Shown piece after piece: positions 1 through 8,456 of a stretch of 64,000 nt of DNA (the first letter of the stretch is position 1; every line of letters begins with the position of its first letter). The position numbers were made by a program, and so were the translations under genes. The notes beneath the pieces are model-generated. The model did not search any database. It was not told where the DNA came from and was given only the letters and a program-made list of their open reading frames with translations. The stretch spans positions 310,001-374,000 of the forward strand of contig NZ_NFMB01000003.1 in assembly GCF_002161215.1 (NCBI RefSeq), given 5' to 3'. This DNA is from Flavonifractor sp. An10 (GTDB taxonomy: Bacteria > Bacillota > Clostridia > Oscillospirales > Oscillospiraceae).

Positions 1-98
1 CCCTGTACCGGGAGCTGCATACCCGACACATCGACACCTCAGAGCTGACGCCGGAGCAGGCGGCCCGGCGGATTTTGGAAAGGAGCCAACGGACATGA
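1..98 (+). CDS. C-terminal end of an unidentified protein (partial)
   Basis: An open frame (codons in phase with position 3) runs in from the left edge and stops at TGA 96-98. The 31 visible residues end in a helix of the type IDTSELTPEQAARRIL. This resembles the C-terminus of small P-loop nucleotide or sugar kinases, but too little is present to name a family. The stop overlaps the ATG of the next gene (ATGA), so the two are probably cotranscribed. Confidence 0.6.
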   Translation, partial: LYRELHTRHIDTSELTPEQAARRILERSQRT

Positions 99-1048
99 AT
101 GAGCGGCTGAACGAGATCAACAGGGAGCTGAAGAAGCTGAACGAGGCCCTGGCCCGGCAGAGCCAGCTGGAGGCCCAGCTGAAGGATCTCCAGGAGCAGC
201 GGGCGGAGCGGGAGCAGCGGGTGATGGACACCAGCCGCGTGTTCTGGGAGGAACAGGAGGACGTGGACAAGCTGGAGAAGGGGGGCCTGCGCTCCCTGCT
301 GCTCTCCATCACCGGCGACAAGGAGGCCCGCCTGTCCCAGGAGCGGCGGGAGGCCCTGGCGGCCAAGCTCCAGTACGACCAGGCCCAGCGGGATCTGGAG
401 GACATCGACGGGCGCATCAGAGCGGTGCTGGGGGAAAAGGACAGCCTGCGCATCGACCGCATCCGGCGGGACGCCCTGCTGGAGGAGAAGGGGGAGCTGC
501 TCAAGCAGATGGGCGGGGAGGCCGGCGCCCGGCTCACCGAGCTGGATCAGCGGCTGGACGAGCTGGAGAGCCAGCGCCGTGAGGTGGGGGAGGCCATCTC
601 CGCGGGCCGCTCGGCGGAGACGGCCCTGTCCTCCGTGCTGAACAGCCTGGACAGCGCCGAGGACTGGGGCACCTGGGACATGTTCGGCGGCGGCCTGCTG
701 TCCACCATGGCCAAGCACGAGCACCTGGACGACGCCCAGGCGGGCATCGGCTACGCCCAGAACTGCCTGTCCCGGTTCCGTACCGAGCTGGCCGACGTGC
801 AGCACATGGAGATCCCCCAGGTGCATATTGGGGAGTTCGCCACCTTCGCCGACTACTTCTTCGACGGCCTGTTTGCCGACTGGTACGTCCAGTCCCGCAT
901 CAACGACGCCCAGCGTGGGGTGGAGGCGGTGGACTCCCGGGTGTGTGAGGCCCTGAACCGCCTGCAGTGGATGGATCAGAACCTGGCGGGGGAGCAGCGG
1001 GGCCTGGAGGAGGAGCGGCAGAGGCTGCTCCGGGACGCGGGAGGCTGA
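95..1048 (+). CDS. Coiled-coil hypothetical protein
   Basis: This 317-residue protein is rich in Glu, Arg, Leu and Gln. Heptad-like coiled-coil stretches cover roughly residues 1-60, 80-185 and 270-315, and a less charged segment (about 190-260) contains several aromatic residues. No signal peptide, membrane segment or enzyme motif is visible, so it is probably a soluble cytoplasmic structural or scaffold protein. An AAAGGAG ribosome binding site precedes the ATG, which overlaps the stop of the upstream frame. I do not recognise a characterised family. Confidence 0.75.
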   Translation: MNERLNEINRELKKLNEALARQSQLEAQLKDLQEQRAEREQRVMDTSRVFWEEQEDVDKLEKGGLRSLLLSITGDKEARLSQERREALAAKLQYDQAQRDLEDIDGRIRAVLGEKDSLRIDRIRRDALLEEKGELLKQMGGEAGARLTELDQRLDELESQRREVGEAISAGRSAETALSSVLNSLDSAEDWGTWDMFGGGLLSTMAKHEHLDDAQAGIGYAQNCLSRFRTELADVQHMEIPQVHIGEFATFADYFFDGLFADWYVQSRINDAQRGVEAVDSRVCEALNRLQWMDQNLAGEQRGLEEERQRLLRDAGG

Positions 1049-1068
1049 GACCGCCGCCCTCCCTCCCC

Positions 1069-1097
1069 TTGACGGGGCGGCCCCGCCGTGGGATAAT
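1069..1097 (+). promoter_or_regulatory. Promoter of the CDF transporter gene
   Basis: TTGACG (1069-1074) and GATAAT (1092-1097) are separated by 17 bp, upstream of the CDF gene. Just downstream, the 9-mer CCTGAATTT occurs twice (1107-1115 and 1121-1129), 14 bp apart. This could be a regulator site or part of the leader, and its role is unknown. Confidence 0.5.
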
Positions 1098-1141
1098 GTT
1101 AGGAAACCTGAATTTGATTTCCTGAATTTGGAGGATGCGGC

Positions 1142-2305
1142 ATGGGACTGGTGCGGCTGTTCATCAAGGACTGCGACAATGTGACGGATCCGGCGGTGCG
1201 GGAGAGGTACGGCATCCTGTCCGGGACGGTGGGGATTGCGCTCAACCTGCTGCTGTCGGCGGGAAAGCTGTTCGCCGGGCTGATGACCGGCTCCATCTCC
1301 ATCACGGCGGACGCCTTCAACAACCTGTCCGACGCGGGCTCGTCGGTGGTGACCCTGGTGGGCTTCAAACTGGCGGGGCAGAAGGCCGACGACGGCCACC
1401 CCTTCGGCCACGGCCGGATGGAGTATCTGGCCGGCCTGCTGGTGAGCCTGATGATCCTGCTGGTGGGGGTAGAGCTGGGCCGCTCCTCCATCGGCAAGAT
1501 CCTCCACCCGGAGGCGGTGGACTTCTCCCTGGTGTCCACCGGCATCCTGGCGGCCTCCATCCTGGTGAAGCTGTGGATGGGGCAGTTCAACCGGGGCCTG
1601 GGGAGGAAAATCGGCTCGGCGGCCATGGCGGCCACCGCCGCCGACTCCCTCTCCGACGCGGTGGCCACCGCCGCCGTGCTGGCGGGCACCCTGGTGAACC
1701 GCTTCGCCCACGTGAACATCGACGGCTGGGTGGGCCTGGCGGTGGCGGTGTTCATCCTCCGCTCCGGTTGGGGGGCCGCCAAGGACACCATCAACCCCCT
1801 GCTGGGAGAGAGCCCCGATCCGGAGCTGGTGAAGCAGCTGCGCGACCTAGTGCTCTCCCATCCCCAGGTGGTGGGCATGCACGACCTGATCATCCACGAC
1901 TACGGCCCCGGCCGGCGGCTGTGCTCCTTCCACGCAGAGGTGCCCCAGGACGCCGACATCCTGGACGCCCACGACGCCATCGACCACATCGAGCGGGAGA
2001 TCAAGGAGAAATTCGGCATTGAGACCACGGTGCACATGGATCCCATCGCCACCGCCGACGAGAAGGTCAACCAGCTGCGGCGGCAGGTGGCCGACCTGGC
2101 CCGGGTGGTGGAGCCGGAGATGACCATCCACGACTTCCGGGTGGTGCGGGGCCCCACCCACACCAACGTGATCTTCGACGCGGTGGTGCCCCACAAGTGC
2201 CGCCTCACGGACGAGGAGGTGCTCCAGCGCCTGCGCCGGGCGGTGAGCGCCCTGGATCCCACCTATCAGGCGGTGATCCAGATCGACCGCGCCTATGTGG
2301 AGTAG
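1142..2305 (+). CDS. Cation diffusion facilitator (CDF) family metal efflux transporter
   Basis: This 387-residue inner-membrane protein would export divalent metals (Zn, Fe, Mn or Co) by proton antiport. The N-terminal two thirds has about six membrane segments. It carries the family motifs DAFNNLSDAGSS (TM2) and DSLSDAVATA (TM5), whose aspartates form the transport site, and the conserved DGHPFGHGRMEYLAGL loop. The cytoplasmic C-terminal part (from about residue 210) holds two consecutive dimerisation-type domains, so the protein is longer than the usual ~300 residues. GGAGG at about 1130 supports the chosen ATG. The metal cannot be assigned from sequence. Confidence 0.92.
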   Translation: MGLVRLFIKDCDNVTDPAVRERYGILSGTVGIALNLLLSAGKLFAGLMTGSISITADAFNNLSDAGSSVVTLVGFKLAGQKADDGHPFGHGRMEYLAGLLVSLMILLVGVELGRSSIGKILHPEAVDFSLVSTGILAASILVKLWMGQFNRGLGRKIGSAAMAATAADSLSDAVATAAVLAGTLVNRFAHVNIDGWVGLAVAVFILRSGWGAAKDTINPLLGESPDPELVKQLRDLVLSHPQVVGMHDLIIHDYGPGRRLCSFHAEVPQDADILDAHDAIDHIEREIKEKFGIETTVHMDPIATADEKVNQLRRQVADLARVVEPEMTIHDFRVVRGPTHTNVIFDAVVPHKCRLTDEEVLQRLRRAVSALDPTYQAVIQIDRAYVE

Positions 2306-2354
2306 GCGGGCGCCGCTTTTACAAAATATTCATCCATGCCGGGCCGAAGGGCTG

Positions 2355-2360
2355 TATAAT
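2355..2360 (+). promoter_or_regulatory. -10 element of the two-component operon
   Basis: A perfect TATAAT lies 53 bp before the response regulator start, in the 107-bp gap after the CDF gene. No convincing -35 hexamer sits at the usual distance, so an activator may be needed. Confidence 0.45.
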
Positions 2361-2412
2361 AGGGACTCAGGAATGATTCCGCCGGGAATCGCATAGAAAA
2401 GGACGGTGCGCT

Positions 2413-3108
2413 ATGGCGAAAAAGGTTCTGATTGTGGAGGACGACACCAATATTGCGGAGCTGCTCCACCTCTATCTGGAGAAGGAGGGCTTTGAGACGG
2501 TGGTAGCCAACGACGGCGGCAAGGGCGTGGAGCTGTTCCGCTCCTTCCACCCCGACCTGGTGCTGCTGGACATCATGCTGCCGGTGATGGACGGCTGGTC
2601 GGTGCTCAAGAAGATCCGGGAGAGCGACAAGACCCCGGTGATCATGCTCACCGCCAAGGGGGAGACCCAGGACAAGGTGGCCGGCCTGGAGGGGGGCGCC
2701 GACGACTACATCGTCAAGCCCTTCGAGATGAAGGAGGTGCTGGCCCGCATCCACGCGGTGCTCCGCCGCTTCGGCGGGGACGAGAACGGCACCGGGGAGA
2801 AGAAGCTCTCCTTCGACAAGCTGGTAATCAACCTGGACTCCTACGAGCTGCTGGTGGACGGCAAACGGGTGGATACGCCCCCCAAGGAGCTGGAGCTGCT
2901 CTACCACCTGGCCGCCTCCCCCAACCGGGTGTTCACCCGCAACCAGCTGCTGGACGAGGTGTGGGGCTTTGACTACTTCGGCGACTCCCGGACGGTGGAC
3001 GTGCACATCAAGCGCCTGCGGGAGAAGCTGGAGGGCGTCAGCGACCAGTGGAGCCTCAAGACCGTCTGGGGCGTGGGCTATAAGTTCGAGGTCGTGAGTC
3101 CCCAATGA
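2413..3108 (+). CDS. OmpR/PhoB-type response regulator
   Basis: This 231-residue cytoplasmic transcription factor has a receiver domain at residues 1-120. The acidic pocket is D10/D11, the phosphoacceptor is Asp53 in LVLLDIMLPVMDG, and Lys102 lies in VKPF. A winged-helix DNA-binding domain occupies about 130-228, with the typical SRTVDVHIKRLREKLE recognition region. The next gene, its histidine kinase partner, starts inside its stop codon region (4-bp overlap), so they form one operon. The signal sensed is unknown. The downstream HtrA-like protease suggests, but does not prove, an envelope-stress role. Confidence 0.95.
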   Translation: MAKKVLIVEDDTNIAELLHLYLEKEGFETVVANDGGKGVELFRSFHPDLVLLDIMLPVMDGWSVLKKIRESDKTPVIMLTAKGETQDKVAGLEGGADDYIVKPFEMKEVLARIHAVLRRFGGDENGTGEKKLSFDKLVINLDSYELLVDGKRVDTPPKELELLYHLAASPNRVFTRNQLLDEVWGFDYFGDSRTVDVHIKRLREKLEGVSDQWSLKTVWGVGYKFEVVSPQ

Positions 3109-4562
3109 AAAGCCTGTACGGCCGGCAGTTCCTGCTGACGGCGGGGATGATTCTCATCTCCTTTGCCCTGCTGGGCACCTCCTTCATCGCCCTGACCTAC
3201 CGCTACACCATCCAGGACACCCGGGATTCCATGGAGCGCAACGTGGGACGGGTGGCGTCCTTCACGGCGGATGCCCAGCTCCGGGGCATCGGCCTGCAGA
3301 ACGCTGTGTACCAGAGCTATATTGCCAACATCGCCGAGATCTCCGGCGCGGTGGTGGTCATCACGGAGGCCGACGGTTCCCTGGTGCTCTATGCCGACGG
3401 CACCGGGGACGGCGGCAAGGCCGACCAGTCCGCGGGGCAGGTGCCCCAGTCGGTGACCGACACGGTGTTGAAGGCCGGCAGCTACAGCGGCATGAGCACG
3501 TTGGGCGGCATGTTCCCGGAACGGCGCTTTGTGGCGGGCACACCCATCACGGCCACCACCACCGGCGCCCTCACCGGCCAGAGCCAGCAGATTGTGATGG
3601 GGGTGGCCTATATGGTGGCCAAGACCTCCGACATCACCGAGCTGTGGCAGGCCTTTATCTCCATCTTCTTCTTCACCGCCGTGGTGGTGCTGTGCATCTC
3701 CTTCATCACCAGCTCCATCACCTCCCTGCGCCTGACCAACCCTCTGAAAGAGATCGCCGAGGCCACCCGGAAGTTCGGCCACGGGGAGTACGAGGCCCGG
3801 GTGCGGGGCTATGAGAGGCGCAGGGACGAGGTGGGAGAGCTGGCCGAGGCCTTCAACGCCATGGCCGACTCCATCGCCAAGAGCGAGGAGAAGCGTAGCG
3901 AGTTCGTGGCCAACATCTCCCACGAGCTCAAGACCCCCATGACCACCATCGCCGGCTTCTCCGACGGCATCCTGGACGGCACCATCCCGCCGGACAAGGA
4001 GCGGGCGGCCCTCCAGACCATCTCCTCCGAGACGAGGAGGCTGTCCCGCCTGGTGCGGCGGATGCTGGACCTGTCCCGGCTCCAGTCGGCGGAGAACATC
4101 ACCGCCCAGGAGCAGTTCGACGTGTCCGAGGTGATGCTGCGGGTGCTGGTGAGCCTGGAGAACAAGATCAACGCCCGCCATCTGGATGTGGACACCCAGC
4201 TGCCCGACGGGGCGGTGGAGGTGTGGGGGGATCCCGACGCCATCACACAGGTGTGCTACAACCTGCTGGACAACGCCATCAAGTTCTCCGACGAGGGGAG
4301 CACCATGGGCATCTCCATCACCACCAAGGGGGGCAAGGCCCACGTGGCGGTGCGCAACCAGGGGCAGACCATCCCCCCCGACGAGCTGGCCATGATCTTC
4401 GACCGCTTCCACAAGAGCGACAAGTCCCGCAGCGTGGATCGGGACGGGGTGGGCCTGGGCCTGTATATCGTCAAGACCATCCTCAACAACCACAAGGAAA
4501 ACATCAGCGTCACCAGCCAGGACGGCGTCACCGAGTTTGTGTTCACCCTGACCCTGGCATAA
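3105..4562 (+). CDS. Membrane sensor histidine kinase
   Basis: This 485-residue partner of the upstream response regulator has TM1 at about residues 9-31, an extracytoplasmic sensor loop at about 32-180, TM2 at about 182-204 and a HAMP linker at about 205-262. The HisKA motif ISHELKTPM carries phospho-acceptor His273. The HATPase domain has N-box NLLDNAIKFSDEG and G-box DGVGLGLYIVK. The architecture matches PhoR/ResE-type kinases. A strong intrinsic terminator directly follows its stop codon. Confidence 0.95.
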   Translation: MKSLYGRQFLLTAGMILISFALLGTSFIALTYRYTIQDTRDSMERNVGRVASFTADAQLRGIGLQNAVYQSYIANIAEISGAVVVITEADGSLVLYADGTGDGGKADQSAGQVPQSVTDTVLKAGSYSGMSTLGGMFPERRFVAGTPITATTTGALTGQSQQIVMGVAYMVAKTSDITELWQAFISIFFFTAVVVLCISFITSSITSLRLTNPLKEIAEATRKFGHGEYEARVRGYERRRDEVGELAEAFNAMADSIAKSEEKRSEFVANISHELKTPMTTIAGFSDGILDGTIPPDKERAALQTISSETRRLSRLVRRMLDLSRLQSAENITAQEQFDVSEVMLRVLVSLENKINARHLDVDTQLPDGAVEVWGDPDAITQVCYNLLDNAIKFSDEGSTMGISITTKGGKAHVAVRNQGQTIPPDELAMIFDRFHKSDKSRSVDRDGVGLGLYIVKTILNNHKENISVTSQDGVTEFVFTLTLA

Positions 4563-4564
4563 GT

Positions 4565-4591
4565 CGAAAAAGCGGCGATGCCGCTTTTTCG
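4565..4591 (+). terminator. Intrinsic terminator after the histidine kinase
   Basis: A perfect 12-bp stem (4565-4576 with 4580-4591) around a 3-nt loop includes a T5 run in its 3' arm. It begins three bases after the kinase stop codon. Confidence 0.75.
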
Positions 4592-4618
4592 AGGAGGGCT
4601 GCGGCCCCCTGCGCGCAA

Positions 4619-4733
4619 GGTCTGGCCGCCTGTGGCGGTCAGACCTCACACTGTGGGGCCGGGAGGTGTTTTTCCCGATGCGCATGTCACCGGGAAAAAC
4701 GATTTGGATTTGATTCCGCCGTCTCCGGACGGC
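4619..4733. repeat. Cluster of three intergenic hairpins
   Basis: Three further inverted repeats follow the terminator in the 271-bp gap before the protease gene: 4619-4630 with 4634-4645 (12 bp, one mismatch), 4668-4677 with 4691-4700 (perfect 10 bp), and 4718-4723 with 4728-4733 (perfect 6 bp). The gap starts and ends with similar strings (AAGTCGAAAAAGCGGCG near 4561, AAGTCGAAAAACGGCG near 4804). It may be a small dispersed repeat unit. No gene is visible in it. Confidence 0.5.
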
Positions 4734-4833
4734 AGAACTCTGCGAGGCCCCCCGGGAAGCAGCCTCTGGCACCATAGAAGAGCCGGATTCGTTACGCCGG
4801 CACAAGTCGAAAAACGGCGAAAAGGAGGCCCCT

Positions 4834-6072
4834 ATGCGCGGCTATTATTACGACCAGCAGGCGGGGGCCCCATCTCCCCCGCCCCGCACCCCGCCGCCGC
4901 CCCGGCGGCCCGGACGGCGGCGGGGCGGCCTGGCGGCCGTCCTGCTGATGCTCCTGTTCAGCGCCCTGCTGGTGGGGGCCGGAGCTCTGCTGGGCCTGTG
5001 GGAGGGCTCCGCGCCGGAGGCCCTCTTCCGGGATGAGCCCAGCTTCCGCGCCCCCTATTCCCAGGAGACGGAGGTGCCTCAGCCGGCGGAGACCACCGTG
5101 GAGCGGGCCCCCACCGGGGACGGCACCACCCTCACCATCTCCCCCCTGCCCGACGGGGAGGCCCACAGCCTCCAGGAGATCTATCAGGAGTGCATCGACT
5201 CCATCGTCAGCATCCGGGGCTATCTGGACAGCGGCATGAATCTGGGCACCGGCGTCATCCTGTCCGCGGACGGGTACATCATCACCAACTCCCACGTGAT
5301 TGAGGGCAGCAGCCGGCTGGAGGTGGTGCTCCAGGACGAGCGGGTGTTCGACGCCCTGCTGGTGGGGCGGGACGTTCCCAGCGATCTGGCGGTGCTGAAA
5401 ATCGACTGTGACGGGCTCTCCCCCGCCCAGTTTGGGGACTCCTCCCTGCTGGTGGTGGGGGATCCGGTGGTGGCCATCGGCAACCCCCTGGGGGAGGAGC
5501 TGCGGGGCACCATGACCGACGGCATCATCTCCGCCATCAACCGGGACGTGAATGTGGACGGGTACACCATGTCCCTGCTCCAGACCACGGCGGCCCTGAA
5601 CTCGGGCAACTCCGGCGGCGCGCTGATCAACGACCACGGCCAGGTGGTGGGCATCACCAACCTGAAAATGGAGGGCTATGACAGCACGGTGGAGGGCCTG
5701 GGCTTCGCCATCCCCACCACCACGGTGAAGGAGGTGGTGGACGCCCTCATCGCATATGGTCAGGTGGAGAACCGCCCCACCATCGGCATCACCGGCTACA
5801 CGGTGACGGCGGAGATGGCCGCCGGCTTCGACGGCCCCCAGGGCGTGGCGGTGCAGACCGTGCGGGAGGGCTCCGACGCCCAGATGCAGGGCATCCTCCC
5901 CGGCGACATCATCGTGGAGGCCAATGGGGAGACCATCACCACCATGGAGCAGCTCCAGGCCCTCAAGGACAGCATGTCCGTGGGGGATGTGCTCTCCCTG
6001 CGCATCTGGCGCTCCGGCCACTATCTGGAGCGGGATGTGACCCTGGTGGATCAGTACACCCTGGACGAATAG
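4834..6072 (+). CDS. HtrA/DegP-like membrane-anchored serine protease with PDZ domain
   Basis: This 412-residue protein has a proline/arginine-rich cytoplasmic N-terminus and one membrane anchor at about residues 31-56. A trypsin-like domain follows, with the catalytic triad His154 (TNSHVIEG), Asp184 (PSDLAVLKI) and Ser260 (LNSGNSGGAL), then a PDZ domain at about 325-400. Proteases of this family degrade or refold damaged exported proteins at the outer face of the membrane. AAGGAGG precedes the ATG. It lies downstream of the two-component system but behind that operon's terminator, so it is likely transcribed separately. Confidence 0.95.
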   Translation: MRGYYYDQQAGAPSPPPRTPPPPRRPGRRRGGLAAVLLMLLFSALLVGAGALLGLWEGSAPEALFRDEPSFRAPYSQETEVPQPAETTVERAPTGDGTTLTISPLPDGEAHSLQEIYQECIDSIVSIRGYLDSGMNLGTGVILSADGYIITNSHVIEGSSRLEVVLQDERVFDALLVGRDVPSDLAVLKIDCDGLSPAQFGDSSLLVVGDPVVAIGNPLGEELRGTMTDGIISAINRDVNVDGYTMSLLQTTAALNSGNSGGALINDHGQVVGITNLKMEGYDSTVEGLGFAIPTTTVKEVVDALIAYGQVENRPTIGITGYTVTAEMAAGFDGPQGVAVQTVREGSDAQMQGILPGDIIVEANGETITTMEQLQALKDSMSVGDVLSLRIWRSGHYLERDVTLVDQYTLDE

Positions 6073-6084
6073 CCCCCCGCGGGA

Positions 6085-6188
6085 AAAAGAAGGGGCGCCC
6101 CCTCGGGGGCGCCCAAGTCAGAGATGTGTGCGGGAGAATGGAATTTGCAGGGGTAATTGGACTCACACTCGCCTATTGGATAAGCTGT
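6085..6188 (-). ncRNA. Candidate small RNA with its own promoter and terminator
   Basis: On the minus strand, TTGACA (6218-6223) and TATAGT (6195-6200) are spaced exactly 17 bp apart, placing a start near 6188. The transcript would run about 100 nt and end at a GC-rich hairpin (6093-6114) followed on this strand by CTTCTTTTT. Its 5' part folds into a long hairpin: CTCACA pairs with TGTGAG across 6162-6191, with an inner 6-bp stem. No start codon or open frame of note is inside. I do not recognise a known RNA family. The promoter and terminator are seen directly; existence of the RNA is inferred. Confidence 0.55.
6093..6114 (-). terminator. GC-rich terminator hairpin between htrA-like gene and amidohydrolase
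   Basis: A perfect GGGCGCCCC/GGGGCGCCC stem with a 4-nt loop. The T-rich tract is on the minus-strand side (complement of 6085-6092), so it best terminates the minus-strand small RNA. It may also slow transcripts leaving the protease gene on the plus strand. Confidence 0.6.
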
Positions 6189-6256
6189 GAGGTAACTATA
6201 CCGCATTTTCCATAAATTGTCAAACAGAACTTTTGTCGAAAGAGAGGAAACGGCCC

Positions 6257-7414
6257 ATGCTCATTCAAAACGGGGTGGTACACCCCATGGACGCCCCGAT
6301 GATCCCCCGGGGCTTTGTGCTGCTGGAGGGGGACAAGATCGCCGCCGTGGGGCCCATGGAGGCCCTGCCCGCCGGATACAGCGGTGAGGTGCTGGACGCG
6401 GAGGGGGGGCACATCCTCCCCGGCTTCATCGACGCCCACTGCCACCTGGGCCTGTTCGGGGACGCCCTGGGCTTTGAGGCCGACGACGGCAACGAGTCCA
6501 CCGACCCCTGCACCCCCCAGCTGCGGGCCGTCGACGGGGTGAACCCCCTGGATCGGGGCTTCCGGGAGGCCCGGGAGGGGGGCGTGACCACGGTGCTCAC
6601 CGGCCCCGGCTCCGCCAACCCCATCGCCGGGCAGTTTGCCGCCCTCAAGACCGACGGCCGCTGGGTGGACGAGATGGTGGTCAAGGCCCCCATTGCCATG
6701 AAATTCGCCCTGGGGGAGAACCCCAAGTCGGTGTACAACGACCGGAAGGAGACCCCGGTGACCCGCATGGCCACAGCGGCCATCATCCGGGAGAACCTGG
6801 CCAAGGCCCAGGAGTACCAGGACAAGCAGTCCAAGGCGGAGGAGGATCCCGACGAGGACGTGCCCGACTACGACGCCAAGCTGGAGGCCCTGGCCCCCGT
6901 GGCCACCGGCGCCCTGCCCGCCCACTTCCACGCCCACCGGGCCGACGACATCGCCACCGCCGTGCGCATCAGCGGGGAGTTCGGCCTGAAGCTGGTGGTG
7001 GTTCACGGCACCGAGGGCTATCTGGTGCCCGAGCTGCTGGCTCAGGCCAATGTGCCGGTGATCACCGGCCCGTGCCTCACCGACCGCTCCAAGCCGGAGC
7101 TGGTGGGCCAGACCCTGTCCAACCCCGCCAGGCTCCGCGCCGCCGGGGTGAAGGTGGCCATCTGCACCGACCACCCGGAGACCCCCATCCAGTACCTCCC
7201 CCTCTGCGCCGCCATGGCGGTGCGGGGCGGCATGGAGCCGGAGGACGCCCTGGCCGCCATCACCCGGGACGCCGCCGAGATCGCCGGCATCTCCAAGCGG
7301 GTGGGCACCCTCACCCCCGGCAAGGACGCCGACGTGGTGGTCACCAGCGGCCACCCCTTCGACTGGAACGGGGAGATCCGGGCCGTGTTCCTCAGCGGGA
7401 AGCGGGTCAGATAG
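6257..7414 (+). CDS. Amidohydrolase-family metal-dependent hydrolase
   Basis: This 385-residue cytoplasmic enzyme belongs to the imidazolonepropionase/dihydroorotase-like amidohydrolase superfamily, which hydrolyses C-N bonds in cyclic or linear amides. The metal ligands are visible: His61 and His63 in DAHCHLG, histidines in PAHFHAHRADD and in VVVHGTEG, and the late aspartate in CTDHPETP. The C-terminal TPGKDADVVV strand returns to the small beta-sandwich. The substrate cannot be assigned. I chose the ATG at 6257, which follows AGAGAGG by about 9 bp, over an in-frame TTG at 6233. A terminator follows. Confidence 0.85.
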   Translation: MLIQNGVVHPMDAPMIPRGFVLLEGDKIAAVGPMEALPAGYSGEVLDAEGGHILPGFIDAHCHLGLFGDALGFEADDGNESTDPCTPQLRAVDGVNPLDRGFREAREGGVTTVLTGPGSANPIAGQFAALKTDGRWVDEMVVKAPIAMKFALGENPKSVYNDRKETPVTRMATAAIIRENLAKAQEYQDKQSKAEEDPDEDVPDYDAKLEALAPVATGALPAHFHAHRADDIATAVRISGEFGLKLVVVHGTEGYLVPELLAQANVPVITGPCLTDRSKPELVGQTLSNPARLRAAGVKVAICTDHPETPIQYLPLCAAMAVRGGMEPEDALAAITRDAAEIAGISKRVGTLTPGKDADVVVTSGHPFDWNGEIRAVFLSGKRVR

Positions 7415-7440
7415 GCTGACCGCTTCCGCCCGGCGGAATC

Positions 7441-7476
7441 AAAAACCGGCAGGCACTTTCGTGCCTGCCGGTTTTT
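7441..7476 (+). terminator. Bidirectional intrinsic terminator
   Basis: A perfect 16-bp stem (7441-7456 with 7461-7476) has a TTTC loop, an A5 run at the 5' foot and a T5 run at the 3' foot. It separates the plus-strand amidohydrolase from the convergent minus-strand phospholipase-like gene and could serve both. Confidence 0.85.
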
Positions 7477-7506
7477 CGGCGTTTCCGCCTGCGGCTCTGC
7501 TGTCCG

Positions 7507-8361
7507 TTAAGTAACCGTGAGATGCCTGGTTCGTCCGGAGGGCCAGGAGATGCGCTGCGTGGGGCGGGGCGGGTTGCCCTTGAAGTCCCGGTCAAACCAG
7601 TGGGGGACGGTGGTCTCCTCCTCGATGGCGCGGAAGAAGGCGGTGAGCTGCTCCGCCGTCTCCGGGACGGCGGCCTCCAGCAGCTGATCCAGATCCGCGT
7701 TGCTCTCCGCCGCGGAGGGGTGGGGCTCCTCCTTCAGGGCGATGCCCTTGGCGGAGGGGATGGGCAGCATATGGCTCACCGCGCCGATCACCTTGCCCCG
7801 CACCCGCCCGTTGGAGCGGGCCAGGAAGCTGGAGTAGAAATTCATGGAGCGGTAGGCCCGGCGCATCTGCTCCGGGGAGGCGTGGACAAAGGCCATGGAG
7901 GCCGCCTCCCAAACCGCCCTGTCCGCCGGGCTGTCCGGCAGGTGGGCCTTTTCCGAGGCGTCCAGGCCGTCCCGCTCCATGAGCATGCGGTCGTACTCCC
8001 CCTCGATGGCCATGTGGGAGATGGGGCCGTCGGCGGCCCGGCTGTCCACATAGCCGTGACAGGCGCTGTCCAGGGCCAGGTGGCAGAGGAAGCCCGCCCC
8101 ATAGCCGGCGGCCATGGGCACGCCGTCCTCAATGGCCTGGCGGAGCCGCTCCGCCGCGGGCAGGGCGGAGGCCCGGTGCATGCGCACCCCCTCCCGCCGC
8201 ACCCCGTTGGGCCGGATGGGGTGGTAGAAGAACAGGGGATCCGGGCCCAGGCAGCCCAGGTGGAAGGCCGCCTCCTCCCTTCCGATGCGTCCGGCCAGCT
8301 CCCGGGGCAGCTCCTCCAGGACTTTATCGCCGAATTTCAGGTGCGCGTAATAATTGGGCAT
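7507..8361 (-). CDS. Zinc-dependent phospholipase C-family protein
   Basis: This 284-residue protein has the N-terminal signature of the Zn_dep_PLPC fold (PF00882 type): MPNYYAHLKFGDKV, then FHLGCLGPDPLFFYHP, and the helix FLCHLALDSACHGYVD. The histidines and aspartates are in the spacing expected for zinc ligands. Unlike secreted clostridial phospholipase C it has no signal peptide, so a cytoplasmic metal-dependent hydrolase is more likely than a toxin. Clostridial genomes commonly carry such copies of unknown substrate. Its promoter is probably the extended -10 at 8413-8420. Confidence 0.8.
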   Translation of the reverse strand: MPNYYAHLKFGDKVLEELPRELAGRIGREEAAFHLGCLGPDPLFFYHPIRPNGVRREGVRMHRASALPAAERLRQAIEDGVPMAAGYGAGFLCHLALDSACHGYVDSRAADGPISHMAIEGEYDRMLMERDGLDASEKAHLPDSPADRAVWEAASMAFVHASPEQMRRAYRSMNFYSSFLARSNGRVRGKVIGAVSHMLPIPSAKGIALKEEPHPSAAESNADLDQLLEAAVPETAEQLTAFFRAIEEETTVPHWFDRDFKGNPPRPTQRISWPSGRTRHLTVT

Positions 8362-8412
8362 GGTTGCGTAGTTGCCTCCTTGTGCGTCCGCAGGGATTTA
8401 CTCACTACCCAC

Positions 8413-8420
8413 ATTATAGC
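8413..8420 (-). promoter_or_regulatory. Extended -10 promoter of the phospholipase-like gene
   Basis: On the minus strand the string TGCTATAAT is an extended -10 element about 52 bp upstream of the start at 8361. No good -35 is visible, which fits an extended -10 promoter. Confidence 0.4.
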
Positions 8421-8456
8421 ACACAGATCAAGGGGAGGAAGCGGAAATTTTACAAT

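Noticed and set aside
3078-4805. Long open frame (575 codons) opposite the histidine kinase, and a similar one at 28008-30272 opposite the binding protein and permease genes
   Set aside because: Both mirror strongly conserved genes on the other strand and have shadow-like composition.
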